A DNA stretch of 20,887 nt from an uncultured Candidatus Saccharibacteria bacterium (GCA_938041005.1 CALHZJ010000036.1:1-20887); one strand, 5' to 3'. Shown: positions 13,111-20,677, counted from the stretch's first letter. Program-made: numbers and translations. The notes: generated by a model not told the origin, from the letters alone.

Positions 13111-13605
13111 ATGGCCCGAAAGCAAGATGATACATTACTAACAGAACAGGAATTGGCAGCGGCGTTTATTGATGATGATAACGACGATCTGTTACCTGGT
13201 TTTAACGACGACAATAGTAGAAGCAATAGCACGCCAGCAACACGATCCGATGACAATTGGGAAGATGAGGCCGATGACGCAATGGGTCAATTGGCTGTTG
13301 ACGTTTTTGAGACAGAAAACAACCTAGTTATCAAAGCTCGTACTGCCGGCGTAGATCGAAATGACCTAGACGTAAGTATTTCTGACGGTATCTTAACTAT
13401 TAGTGGCACACTGTCTAGTGGTGACGAAGCAGATGTTCGCCAATGGCACATCCAAGAATGCTACTGGGGCGAATTCAGTCGTACATTAGCATTGCCTACA
13501 GCTGTTAATGAAGAAGGTGTTAAGGCAGAATTAAAAGATGGTGTTTTGACAATTACTTTCGAAAAGATAAAGCAAGAAAAAGCAAAGAAGATTCAAGTTC
13601 TGTAA
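13111..13605 (+). CDS. Small heat-shock protein (Hsp20/alpha-crystallin family)
   Basis: This 164-residue ATP-independent holdase chaperone is cytoplasmic. The N-terminal arm (about 1-58) is unusually acidic (FIDDDNDDLLPGFNDD and EDEADD). The alpha-crystallin domain (about 60-155) shows LAVDVFETENNLVIKA, AGVDRNDLDVSISDGILTISG, FSRTLALPTAVNEEGVKAELKDGVLTI, and a C-terminal IQV as a short I-x-I/V anchor. The ATG at 13111 is chosen over an upstream GTG because GGAGG (13101-13105) lies 5 nt before it. The gene is followed by a clear intrinsic terminator. Confidence 0.95.
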   Translation: MARKQDDTLLTEQELAAAFIDDDNDDLLPGFNDDNSRSNSTPATRSDDNWEDEADDAMGQLAVDVFETENNLVIKARTAGVDRNDLDVSISDGILTISGTLSSGDEADVRQWHIQECYWGEFSRTLALPTAVNEEGVKAELKDGVLTITFEKIKQEKAKKIQVL

Positions 13606-13620
13606 AAACCATTTCACAGA

Positions 13621-13651
13621 AAATACCGTCACAAGTTGGCGGTATTTTTTT
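13621..13651 (+). terminator. Intrinsic terminator of hsp20
   Basis: AAATACCG (13621-13628) pairs with CGGTATTT (13640-13647), followed by a T-run to 13651. Confidence 0.85.
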
Positions 13652-13656
13652 AGCCA

Positions 13657-13690
13657 CAAAAAAAGAACCTCGTCGGCGAGGCTCTTTTTT
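13657..13690 (-). terminator. Intrinsic terminator of the leftward pilin genes
   Basis: CCTCG (13668-13672) and CGAGG (13677-13681) form the stem around a TCGG loop, extended by the A-run before and the T-run after (one mismatch). It can act in both directions. It lies 14 bases after the last pilin stop codon. Confidence 0.75.
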
Positions 13691-13704
13691 ACCGGTAGGG
13701 TAGA

Positions 13705-14082
13705 TCAACCCTTAAACTTATCGATAACCATATTGACGATTGCGTATGCCAAAATAGCGATCACCAAACCGACAATTGCGTACAAAACTGTATTCTTAGC
13801 TGCAGTGACCTTATTGCTATCACCAGCTGAAGTGGTGTAGCGGATACCACCCCAAATAAGCATAATAACACTCAATGCACCGACGGCAAACAAGAATATA
13901 TTTACAAACTGCTTAACCAGAGTCTGAGGATCCGAAGCAGCTTCACCTACACCTTCTCCTTGTGCACTTTTTACACCATTATTTAGAGTGAAGTCTCCTT
14001 CAGCGCTTGCAGCTGGAGCTACAGCTAAAGCAACAGTTGGCACTACCAGTAGTCCCGCCAAGATTAATTTTAATTTATTCAT
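13705..14082 (-). CDS. VirB2/TrbC-like pilin-type protein, copy 6 (own promoter)
   Basis: This 125-residue protein has a signal peptide (about 1-27, APAASA), a Gly/Glu-rich exposed segment, then two hydrophobic helices (about 57-80 and 97-120) flanking the hallmark loop TSAGDSNKVTAAKNT. It is the closest relative in the window to the isolated copy at 10370. An AAGGAG ribosome site (14092-14097) lies 9 nt before the ATG. Unlike the five upstream copies it has its own promoter in a 61-base gap and sits just before the terminator. Being separately and perhaps strongly expressed, it is a candidate for the major pilin. This is an inference. Confidence 0.82.
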   Translation of the reverse strand: MNKLKLILAGLLVVPTVALAVAPAASAEGDFTLNNGVKSAQGEGVGEAASDPQTLVKQFVNIFLFAVGALSVIMLIWGGIRYTTSAGDSNKVTAAKNTVLYAIVGLVIAILAYAIVNMVIDKFKG

Positions 14083-14113
14083 TGTTATTTTCTCCTTGTT
14101 TAATGATATTACT

Positions 14114-14142
14114 ATTATACATTTTTATCTGTTATTTGCAAA
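14114..14142 (-). promoter_or_regulatory. Promoter of pilin copy 6
   Basis: Minus-strand TTTGCA (14137-14142) is followed after 17 bases by TATAAT (14114-14119). Confidence 0.6.
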
Positions 14143-14143
14143 A

Positions 14144-14557
14144 CTAATTAGCCCCCACTTCAATTCCGAATTGCTTCAAAACCATCTTAACTATAACCCA
14201 CGCAAGAACAGCTACAATTAGACCAACTATCGAATAAGTGAGAGCAGTTTGAGCAGACTTCGTTTTTGCGGCATCTCCAGCTGAAGTGATATAGCGAAAT
14301 CCGCTAAAGATAATCATAACAACAGATAAAATACCCACAGCCCACAGTAGAAAATTAATCAATATACTTATTAATCCACCTTCACCTGCAATGCTTTTAT
14401 TTTCCATATCCGCCGTAGTAGCAGTTGTTATACCTTTCTTTACGACGCTATTAGCAGCTTGCGCGGAAACGTTTGTCGGAAGAGAAGCTACTGATATGGC
14501 TGAAAATCCAAACACCGAACAAGCTACAATTAACGCCGATAATATCATTTTTTTCAT
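14144..14557 (-). CDS. VirB2/TrbC-like pilin-type protein, copy 5
   Basis: This 137-residue protein has a signal peptide (about 1-33, ending NVSA), an exposed segment, and two hydrophobic helices (about 62-84 and 105-131) flanking TSAGDAAKTKSAQTA. The second helix carries Trp and Lys (LAWVIVKMVL), unlike the Asn found in most copies. AAGGAG lies 5 bases before the ATG and the gene follows the upstream one after 2 bases, so it is translated from the same operon mRNA. Role inferred from family layout. Confidence 0.8.
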   Translation of the reverse strand: MKKMILSALIVACSVFGFSAISVASLPTNVSAQAANSVVKKGITTATTADMENKSIAGEGGLISILINFLLWAVGILSVVMIIFSGFRYITSAGDAAKTKSAQTALTYSIVGLIVAVLAWVIVKMVLKQFGIEVGAN

Positions 14558-14559
14558 TT

Positions 14560-14988
14560 TTACTCCTTATTATGATTACTAGATTCATCATGCTTAACAG
14601 GCTTATTAAACCCGTCAAACACAAAATTGACAATCGCCGAAGCGAATACAGAAACTATTAAGCCAACGACAGCATATAAAATAGTACTCCTGGCTTTTGC
14701 AGCCTTCTGAGCATCACCACTGGAAAGTGCAAATAAAATGCCGCCAATAACTATCATAATAATCGAAATAGCACCAACGGCCGTAAGTAGAACTTCAACG
14801 ATAGTTTTTATAATGCCGTTCACCTGACCTTCACCTTTATCTTTATTTTGGCAATAGACAGAGTTGTCGCTTCCATTTTTCTTTGAGCAAATATCGATAC
14901 CGTTAGCCGCAGATACCGCTGGAGTGAACACTCCAAGAAGCCCAATCATTAGTATTCCAGCCGCCAGGATTTTTGTAAAAATCTTCAT
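14560..14988 (-). CDS. VirB2/TrbC-like pilin-type protein, copy 4, with charged tail
   Basis: This 142-residue protein has a signal peptide (about 1-27, AVSA). The exposed segment contains two cysteines (DICSKK and VYCQNK) that could form a disulfide. Two hydrophobic helices (about 60-82 and 100-125) flank SSGDAQKAAKARST. A hydrophilic His/Lys/Glu-rich tail (VKHDESSNHNKE) is unique among the copies. AAAGG precedes the ATG by 6 nt. Only 1 base separates it from the upstream gene. Confidence 0.8.
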   Translation of the reverse strand: MKIFTKILAAGILMIGLLGVFTPAVSAANGIDICSKKNGSDNSVYCQNKDKGEGQVNGIIKTIVEVLLTAVGAISIIMIVIGGILFALSSGDAQKAAKARSTILYAVVGLIVSVFASAIVNFVFDGFNKPVKHDESSNHNKE

Positions 14989-14989
14989 C

Positions 14990-15274
14990 TTAAACCTTTC
15001 CTATAATATAACCTGTTATAGCAATCGCGTTAGCAATAATTACCAAACCGATGACTGCATATAGAATAGTATTCTTTGCGCTGGCAGTCTTAGTGGGGTC
15101 GCCAGAGGACAGGGAATAGTTTATTCCAGCAATAATAACAATAATAACGGCTACGACACCAGCCACCCAAAATGCCAAATTAACAAACTTCATAATATCT
15201 ACACCATTATCCTTCGGCACACCAAGACTATCAGCACTCCCCAACAATCCAGCAAAAAATTCCATATATCTCAT
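14990..15274 (-). CDS. VirB2/TrbC-like pilin-type protein, copy 3, no signal peptide
   Basis: This 94-residue protein is the shortest copy and lacks an N-terminal signal peptide, starting with a mildly amphipathic segment (MRYMEFFAGLLG). Two hydrophobic helices (about 32-54 and 70-92) flank SSGDPTKTASAKNT. Without a cleavable leader it may remain an inner-membrane component or insert as a hairpin. TAGGAG precedes the ATG, and only 1 base separates the stop of the upstream gene from this ATG. Confidence 0.78.
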   Translation of the reverse strand: MRYMEFFAGLLGSADSLGVPKDNGVDIMKFVNLAFWVAGVVAVIIVIIAGINYSLSSGDPTKTASAKNTILYAVIGLVIIANAIAITGYIIGKV

Positions 15275-15275
15275 T

Positions 15276-15716
15276 TTATACTCCTATATTTGATGATATA
15301 AAGTTAACCAACGCAACAGAAGCTAAGGCAATAACCAAACCAATCGCGGCACTCATAATAGTCTTTCGTCCATGAGCGGCCTTGTCTGGAGCACCGTTAC
15401 TGGTCATCATCAAGAAACCACCGTATATAATATACCCAACGGTCGTATAACCAATAAGTTGCAGCAAATCATCAACGATATTAAGCGCGATTTTCCAAAT
15501 ATAGTTAGCTTGAGAATTAGTGTCTGCGTCTGGACTTTTAAGGGAACAGTCATGGTCATTATTAGTTAAGCCGCTATACCATGGTTTTAATGTTAAAATT
15601 TTTCCCTTATTAGAACACGCATCGTTATCGTCCGCAAAAGAAACGCCCGGGAAAGTTATACTCGCCCCAAACGACCCTATAATCATTAAAGACATCGCTA
15701 TTATAATCTTTTTCAT
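15276..15716 (-). CDS. VirB2/TrbC-like pilin-type protein, copy 2
   Basis: This 146-residue protein has a signal peptide (about 1-28, VSFA). Its longer exposed domain (about 29-70) has two cysteines (DACSNK, DCSLKS). Two hydrophobic helices (about 78-107 and 121-143) flank TSNGAPDKAAHGRKT. It diverges from copies 3-6 in the loop. Its ATG overlaps the stop codon of the gene before it (TAATG), with a GGAGGAG ribosome site, so translation is coupled. Confidence 0.8.
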   Translation of the reverse strand: MKKIIIAMSLMIIGSFGASITFPGVSFADDNDACSNKGKILTLKPWYSGLTNNDHDCSLKSPDADTNSQANYIWKIALNIVDDLLQLIGYTTVGYIIYGGFLMMTSNGAPDKAAHGRKTIMSAAIGLVIALASVALVNFISSNIGV

Positions 15717-16090
15717 TAATCGAAAACTCCTCCTGGAATAATAAAGTTGGTAATTGCCACCATAAACGCAAACATTATTATCCCAATAACAGTATTAGTC
15801 CAAACTTCACGTGCTTTTTTTATCTTATCAGGACTACCTTCAGAAGTGGTATATAAGAATGCACCATATATAACAGCGCCAACCGCCGCAACCAAAACTC
15901 CAGCGGTTAAGATTTTAATAACTTGCTTTATTATGTTGATAATTGCCGTGCTACCCGTGCCGTCACAAGAAATAACAGAGGTTTCCGCGCCACCGCAACT
16001 GCCGGCAGCTAGAGCTATTCTGGGTATAAAAACGCTCCCTGCGATTACTGTTGCGATAAATATACTGATTACAATATTTCTTTTTGTCAT
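15716..16090 (-). CDS. VirB2/TrbC-like pilin-type protein, copy 1 (first of operon)
   Basis: This 124-residue protein has a signal peptide (about 1-29, IALAA). A short exposed segment has two cysteines (GSCGG and ISCDG). Two hydrophobic helices (about 50-77 and 95-117) flank TSEGSPDKIKKAREV. It resembles copy 2 most closely and, like it, has few of the SGD/AKNT residues of the others. It is the promoter-proximal gene of the five-gene operon running to 14144. Confidence 0.8.
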   Translation of the reverse strand: MTKRNIVISIFIATVIAGSVFIPRIALAAGSCGGAETSVISCDGTGSTAIINIIKQVIKILTAGVLVAAVGAVIYGAFLYTTSEGSPDKIKKAREVWTNTVIGIIMFAFMVAITNFIIPGGVFD

Positions 16091-16100
16091 AAAATTTTCT

Positions 16101-16127
16101 CTTATACCTAAATTGTAAAATAGTCAA
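16101..16127 (-). promoter_or_regulatory. Probable promoter of the five-gene pilin operon
   Basis: Minus-strand TTGACT (16122-16127) and TATAAG (16101-16106) are 15 bases apart, or 16 if CTTGAC is used as the -35. The spacing is shorter than ideal. Confidence 0.4.
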
Positions 16128-16149
16128 GCGAAAAAAGCAAACATTTTCC

Positions 16150-16178
16150 TTGAAAAGACAGAAGTAATCTGATAATAT
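16150..16178 (+). promoter_or_regulatory. Promoter of tRNA-Asp
   Basis: TTGAAA (16150-16155), a 17-base spacer and TAATAT (16173-16178) lie 15 bases before the mature tRNA 5' end. Confidence 0.7.
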
Positions 16179-16193
16179 AAGGGATATTGATAT

Positions 16194-16271
16194 GCGCTCG
16201 TAGTGAAGTTGGCCTATCACGCCTCCCTGTCACGGAGGAGATCGCCGGTTCGAATCCGGTCGAGCGCGCCA
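16194..16271 (+). tRNA. tRNA-Asp(GUC)
   Basis: The acceptor stem GCGCTCG (16194-16200) pairs with CGAGCGC (16261-16267). The discriminator is G and CCA is encoded (16269-16271). The anticodon stem CCTCC/GGAGG holds loop CTGTCAC, so the anticodon is GTC. The T-arm has TTCGAAT. Confidence 0.97.
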
Positions 16272-16281
16272 CAGATATTTT

Positions 16282-16302
16282 CACCCTAATAGGGTGTTTT
16301 TT
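16282..16302 (+). terminator. Intrinsic terminator after tRNA-Asp
   Basis: CACCCT (16282-16287) and AGGGTG (16291-16296) form a 6-bp stem with a 3-base loop followed by six T residues. Confidence 0.85.
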
Positions 16303-16323
16303 ATGGAAAATATACCATTTTTA

Positions 16324-16352
16324 TTGCATTTTTGTACAATTTGTGTTATGAT
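16324..16352 (+). promoter_or_regulatory. Promoter of the putative lipoprotein gene
   Basis: TTGCAT (16324-16329), a 17-base spacer ending in TGT, and TATGAT (16347-16352) make an extended -10 promoter. Predicted transcription start near 16359 excludes the earlier in-frame ATG at 16303 and leaves an approximately 73-base leader containing a small CTGAC/GTCAG hairpin. Confidence 0.65.
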
Positions 16353-16431
16353 ATCGCCAATTGGACTGGAAGGTCTAAGGAGTTTTTATAATAAAATACC
16401 TGACAATGTCAGAGAAAGGACCCCAAGCGTT

Positions 16432-17667
16432 ATGGTTCAAAATGGTGAACGACTTAACCCAAGCGATTCAAAGAAAACAAACCCTCTACTAAGAAAAGCT
16501 ATAGCTATGCTCACTATTGCTGCTGCCAGCACATTACCAATGTCAGCGTGCGGCGAGACTCACAGTGAGCCAACTCCAGATACTACAACATCTACAGCGC
16601 AGGAAACGCAGAATCCAACATCAACTTTAAGCCCAACCCCATCTCCTGAAGCCAGCACAACTAAGGCCGAGAAAGACATACCTCAAGAAATAATTGACAA
16701 ATATAAAGACGTAAATCTATCTGACATCAGAGGTCTTTTAGAAAAAGAAAAAAGTGGTGAAGAAGTTAGCTATAGTGAATGGCGAGCTACTTTCACTAAA
16801 TTCGTAAACGAAAACTTAATACCAGAAGACAATCGAATATCTGCAGATAAATATAAAGCTGTATACACTAACAGAGATAATCTAGTCGAAGATCTAAGTC
16901 CTGTCATCGAAAATAATGTTATAGGTATATTCGCTCTTGGAAGTATACGTCAAGACTCTATTGAACACGGTTATCCTTTCTCTAAAGAAGAAATGAAAAT
17001 CATAGACAAGGGTGTATTAAATACAATTACAGCCGCTCAAGCTAAGTTCTCCTTAGGTTCTATAACTAAGTATGATAAGAATGAGCATTTTCCTAATATA
17101 TTCAGGATAAAATATATAACCAATATTAGGGCAGAGGCCATTTTTGAGAGCACGGGTAAAAACTATAAAGGTGAAGAGACGCCATATACCTATTACACGT
17201 CTGACCCTTATGAAAAAGGGACCCAGAACCATTGTGACGTTAAACAATCTATCGCAAGATGCATGGAAACCGAAGCTGGCGTAGATCTTGGACCAAATAA
17301 ATCTCCGTCTGGAACCGGTTCTATATATGGAGCTGCTACTATAGAAATAGCTAAAGTATATAAAATATCCTATGAAAATACTGACGGCAAGCAACGATCT
17401 GTACCTTTTGTAGTTAGAACGTTTGTTAACGGCGACACAGATCCAAATAACTTAAATGTCCCCGGAACTCAGGAGGTTTGTAGTAGTTTACATAGCGTAG
17501 ATTTCACTGACGTCGGCAAAGAAATGTATATGACACCCGTAATAGCTGGTTTTGATATATTGACCGACTCTGACATAGACTTTCCATTCCTGGAAGAAAA
17601 TGGTGTTAAAGTAGCACCTAGATCCATTCCCGAGGTTGCCGAAGCTATTGAAAATAGAAATAAGTAG
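16432..17667 (+). CDS. Putative exported lipoprotein with Thr/Ser/Pro-rich linker
   Basis: This is a 411-residue protein of unknown family. A basic N-terminal stretch and hydrophobic segment (about 20-36) end in LPMSAC, a lipobox-like site with Cys40 (Met at -3 is atypical). A Thr/Ser/Pro/Glu-rich linker follows (about 41-82), then a soluble domain with no domain I recognise, containing GIFALGSIRQDSIEHGYPF, two nearby cysteines (HCDVKQSIARC) and one later (EVCSSLH). The layout suggests a surface domain tethered to the membrane by a flexible, possibly glycosylated linker. The ATG at 16432 is the only good start after the predicted transcription start, with AGAAAGGA about 12 nt upstream. It lies between the pilin operon and the VirB6-like gene, suggesting a link to the same surface system. 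Confidence 0.7.
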   Translation: MVQNGERLNPSDSKKTNPLLRKAIAMLTIAAASTLPMSACGETHSEPTPDTTTSTAQETQNPTSTLSPTPSPEASTTKAEKDIPQEIIDKYKDVNLSDIRGLLEKEKSGEEVSYSEWRATFTKFVNENLIPEDNRISADKYKAVYTNRDNLVEDLSPVIENNVIGIFALGSIRQDSIEHGYPFSKEEMKIIDKGVLNTITAAQAKFSLGSITKYDKNEHFPNIFRIKYITNIRAEAIFESTGKNYKGEETPYTYYTSDPYEKGTQNHCDVKQSIARCMETEAGVDLGPNKSPSGTGSIYGAATIEIAKVYKISYENTDGKQRSVPFVVRTFVNGDTDPNNLNVPGTQEVCSSLHSVDFTDVGKEMYMTPVIAGFDILTDSDIDFPFLEENGVKVAPRSIPEVAEAIENRNK

Positions 17668-17687
17668 ATTTTTTAATCTATTCCTTG

Positions 17688-17727
17688 CATAAACACCTTC
17701 ATATGTGATTAAATGAAGGTGTTTATG
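17688..17727. repeat. Perfect 15-bp inverted repeat over the VirB6-like gene start
   Basis: The arms at 17688-17702 and 17713-17727 are exact reverse complements separated by 10 bases. The right arm contains both candidate ATGs (17713, 17725) of the next gene. A TTGCAT (17685-17690) and an extended -10 TGA-TTAAAT (17706-17714) sit within it. It may be an operator, a start-masking mRNA hairpin or a terminator for the upstream gene, but the T-tract after it is poor. Confidence 0.75.
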
Positions 17728-20571
17728 TTTATTGGGAAACAAGCAATTAAAAGGGTGGGGCGGCTTAAGAAGTCTATTATACTTTTATGCATATTTACTC
17801 TTTTTATACTACCTATAGCAAATATTTTATCAGCCCATCCCGCGTTAGCTTCAAAAGACCCGAGCAGGTTTAGTAATCTAAAAGAGAATGACCAATACAA
17901 GTTCTTCACGTACGCCTCTGCTATGGCACAATGCTTCAATAATCCTCAACTATCAGTGCACACTGACGTTGATAACCAGATGTTGAAGAATAATGTAGTA
18001 TTCTCAACGTGGGATGGTATGTTGGGGGAGGATATTTATGTTTATGTAGGTACGTATCCAGAAGTAAAGGGGTTTAATAAGGGTGGAATAAAATGTAACG
18101 GTACAGAATTTCAGCAAGAGGCTTTTAATACATTTGGAATTTCACCAAATGAGTTACTGTGCTATATGGGCTACCCAAAGAACGGTTTAAAAGGAAAGAA
18201 TGATAGTAATGCAAAACATGAAGAATGTGTTGCCTTAGGATTAACTAACGACTTCACCTACGCTAGAATGCCCGATAAAGGTAGTGAGAATTTCTTAAAT
18301 GCTCTTACGACATTAACAGGATATGATCGCAACGTAGCAGAAAAAAACGCTTACATAAAATATAGAAAATATTCAGACTGGATTAAGGGTTGTGTGGATG
18401 GTGAAGCAACCAGTAAGTCTGACAACACATGGAAGGTTTCTGTCGTTAACACAGACACTAAAAAGGTTGATAGGATATACAAGCCAAAAGGCAAAACTGA
18501 GCACATGTATGACGGAGGAACTGGCATATATAATAATCCTAAGAAGCCTGAACTTTCATGCAAATCAATTGAAAGTGAGCTGGCAATTGCAGCTAAAAAA
18601 TATTTAAATGTTCTAAAAGCAAATGCAGTAGATACTGCCTGCGCAGGACTGGCTGGTGAAAAGCTTAAAGCCTGCAAAGACGGCGCAAACCATAGGAGTG
18701 ATACCGCATACTGTGGAAAAACCTATGATGGTGACGAAGAAAAAATAAATGCCTGTAAACAAGGTCAGTCTGCCAAAATTGAAGCCCCAGAAGAAGGTGA
18801 CGGAGAAGAAGAGAAAAATTCGTGTGGTATTGATGGAATAGGGTGGTTGGTTTGTCCAGTAATGAGCTTCGTGGCCCTTATCAACGATGCTGCGTATAGT
18901 GCTATTTCCGGATTTTTAGATATAAAACCAGCAATACTTAATGACAACGGGGCTTCCGGAGCAAAACAAGGTTGGGAGTTTTTCCGTAATATAGCCAATG
19001 CCATATTCGCCGTAATATTCTTATGGATTATATTTTCTCAAATCTCTAATGTTGGCGTTAGTAATTATGGCATTAAGAAAATCCTACCTCGCTTAATAAT
19101 AGGAGCTTTACTAGTTAATTTATCTTATTATATTTGTCAGATTTTTGTAGACTTATCTAATATATTAGGGCATACATTAAAGGACGCCTTAGAATCTGGA
19201 GCGGGAGAAATAGGTACCAATTCTGAGGCTACGGGAACAGGTAGCAATTTAATTACTGGCATATTAGGCTTAACCGGAGCAACCCTATTCATCACCTTAG
19301 CAGTCGGATTACCTACTCTTGCCGCCGGATTTTTAGCAATTATGACAGTGTTTATTATTCTAATAGTTCGACAGGCGGGAATTATATTATTAGTTGCCAT
19401 ATCTCCAGTAGCATTTGCTGCTTGGCTATTGCCAAATACAGAAGACTTATTTAAAAAATGGATGAAAATGTTCCGGGGACTGCTGTTAGTATTTCCTATA
19501 ATATCTTTGTTGTACGGGGCAGGAAAATTAGCTGGTGCAGTATTGACATCAAGTGCGACAGTTGATCCGAATAATCCAGACGAAACTATGCAGCTAGTTG
19601 CTTTAGCAGCCACCACTATACCACTCATCGCCACTCCTTTTGTATTGCAAAACTCCTTAAGTTCGCTAGGTAGTATTGGTGCAAAGATAGGAAAAATGAG
19701 TGCTAATGCCCATAGTCGATTCGCCGGAAATGTAAAAGGCACAGCAAAAAGACGTGTTGACAATTCTGTTATTGGCGATACGAAAAGAAAATATTCAGAT
19801 TTCATGGACAGAAAACGCGCAAGTATACGAGCTAAATACGCAAAGATAGACAATGGTAGGTTTGGTCAATTTATGGGTTGGGATAAAGGTGGAGCGCGCG
19901 CCCGCGCAACTGTAGCTAAGGCGTTCGAGAGCGACGTTGAAAACGCATCCACAATGCTACAAGGCATGACATCGAAAGATATAGCTGATATAGCCAACGG
20001 CACAAAGGCAGCCTCAAAGGCTATGCGTGCGGCGGCTATTGACCATACTATGGCCAATGGTGGTTTTGAAGAACGTATGGAGGTGCTGAGTAGCCTAAAA
20101 GGTGTAGACGCTTCTATAAAACAACGAGCGATTAAAGCTTCATTTGCAAAGGGAGATAATAATATCATAGGAAACAAATTCGGAGATGCTATCCTCAAAG
20201 ATGAGATTAATAATATGGAAGATCTATCTAACATGGCAGTAAATAATGCCGAGTCTGGAAGTCTACAGGCAGAACACTTAGTGCAGAATGGAGCAGCAAC
20301 CGGATGGCTATCTAAAGCTATTGCCGATAGTAAGAATGAAAAAGCTTCGGCTGCATTTAAAAAAGCAGGAGAAGTTGCCGCATCAAATCCAAATACTGCG
20401 AAAAATATAAATCAAACAATATCCGATGCGTTAAGTGCTCACGGAGTGGGTGTCGAGAATACGCCACAGAATACATCCTCCTCTAATTCTCAACAGAACA
20501 GCCAGGGCAGCGGCTCTCAACAATCATCACAAAATAACCAGCAGGGCAACAGTAGCTCTGGGGGGGGATAA
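17713..20571 (+). CDS. VirB6/TrbL-like polytopic membrane protein with large Cys-rich outer domain
   Basis: This 952-residue protein resembles the VirB6/TrbL inner-membrane channel component of type IV secretion systems in layout. An N-terminal hydrophobic signal segment (about 20-42) is followed by a large outer domain (about 47-385) with 12 cysteines, including a twofold motif C-x(10-13)-ACKxG (310-323 and 334-350). The core (about 420-650) has roughly five to seven hydrophobic helices including WEFFRNIANAIFAVIFLWII, ILPRLIIGALLVNL and the family-like RQAGIILLVAISPVAFAAWLLP. A long helical, basic then Ala-rich cytoplasmic tail (about 655-915) and a Ser/Gln/Asn-rich end follow. The ATG at 17725 is an alternative start. 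The stop lies right after a run of eight G. VirB6 family membership is from architecture and context. No ATPase of the system is in the window. Confidence 0.8.
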   Translation: MKVFMFIGKQAIKRVGRLKKSIILLCIFTLFILPIANILSAHPALASKDPSRFSNLKENDQYKFFTYASAMAQCFNNPQLSVHTDVDNQMLKNNVVFSTWDGMLGEDIYVYVGTYPEVKGFNKGGIKCNGTEFQQEAFNTFGISPNELLCYMGYPKNGLKGKNDSNAKHEECVALGLTNDFTYARMPDKGSENFLNALTTLTGYDRNVAEKNAYIKYRKYSDWIKGCVDGEATSKSDNTWKVSVVNTDTKKVDRIYKPKGKTEHMYDGGTGIYNNPKKPELSCKSIESELAIAAKKYLNVLKANAVDTACAGLAGEKLKACKDGANHRSDTAYCGKTYDGDEEKINACKQGQSAKIEAPEEGDGEEEKNSCGIDGIGWLVCPVMSFVALINDAAYSAISGFLDIKPAILNDNGASGAKQGWEFFRNIANAIFAVIFLWIIFSQISNVGVSNYGIKKILPRLIIGALLVNLSYYICQIFVDLSNILGHTLKDALESGAGEIGTNSEATGTGSNLITGILGLTGATLFITLAVGLPTLAAGFLAIMTVFIILIVRQAGIILLVAISPVAFAAWLLPNTEDLFKKWMKMFRGLLLVFPIISLLYGAGKLAGAVLTSSATVDPNNPDETMQLVALAATTIPLIATPFVLQNSLSSLGSIGAKIGKMSANAHSRFAGNVKGTAKRRVDNSVIGDTKRKYSDFMDRKRASIRAKYAKIDNGRFGQFMGWDKGGARARATVAKAFESDVENASTMLQGMTSKDIADIANGTKAASKAMRAAAIDHTMANGGFEERMEVLSSLKGVDASIKQRAIKASFAKGDNNIIGNKFGDAILKDEINNMEDLSNMAVNNAESGSLQAEHLVQNGAATGWLSKAIADSKNEKASAAFKKAGEVAASNPNTAKNINQTISDALSAHGVGVENTPQNTSSSNSQQNSQGSGSQQSSQNNQQGNSSSGGG

Positions 20572-20648
20572 TTCTTCCCACTCCAGAAGATGTTAATAAA
20601 TACGGCAGATGACATTAAGCAAGAAAAAATCATACACAGCTTTTACTC

Positions 20649-20677
20649 TTGACTTTTTCCATCAAAAATGCTAATAT
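20649..20677 (+). promoter_or_regulatory. Promoter of the gene at the right edge (leaderless)
   Basis: TTGACT (20649-20654), a 17-base spacer ending in TGC, and TAATAT (20672-20677) form a strong extended -10 promoter. The ATG at 20686 follows after 8 nt. Confidence 0.7.

Noticed and set aside
12332..14084. UGA recoded as glycine
   Set aside because: comFC and pilin copy 6 end normally at TGA, and all long genes read cleanly without internal TGA.
13705..16090. Type IV pilins (PilA type)
   Set aside because: None has the prepilin peptidase motif with Gly-Phe and Glu at +5. The two-helix layout fits VirB2/TrbC instead.
13705..16090. CRISPR array or direct DNA repeats
   Set aside because: Similarity between segments is protein-level paralogy only. 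There are no regular identical DNA repeats.
16303..16431. Upstream start of the lipoprotein gene at 16303
   Set aside because: It lies before the predicted transcription start, directly after the tRNA-Asp terminator, and would place the signal sequence too far inside.
19137..19853. 238-codon leftward open frame
   Set aside because: It is antisense to the membrane core of the VirB6-like gene, and its hydrophobic composition merely mirrors that gene.
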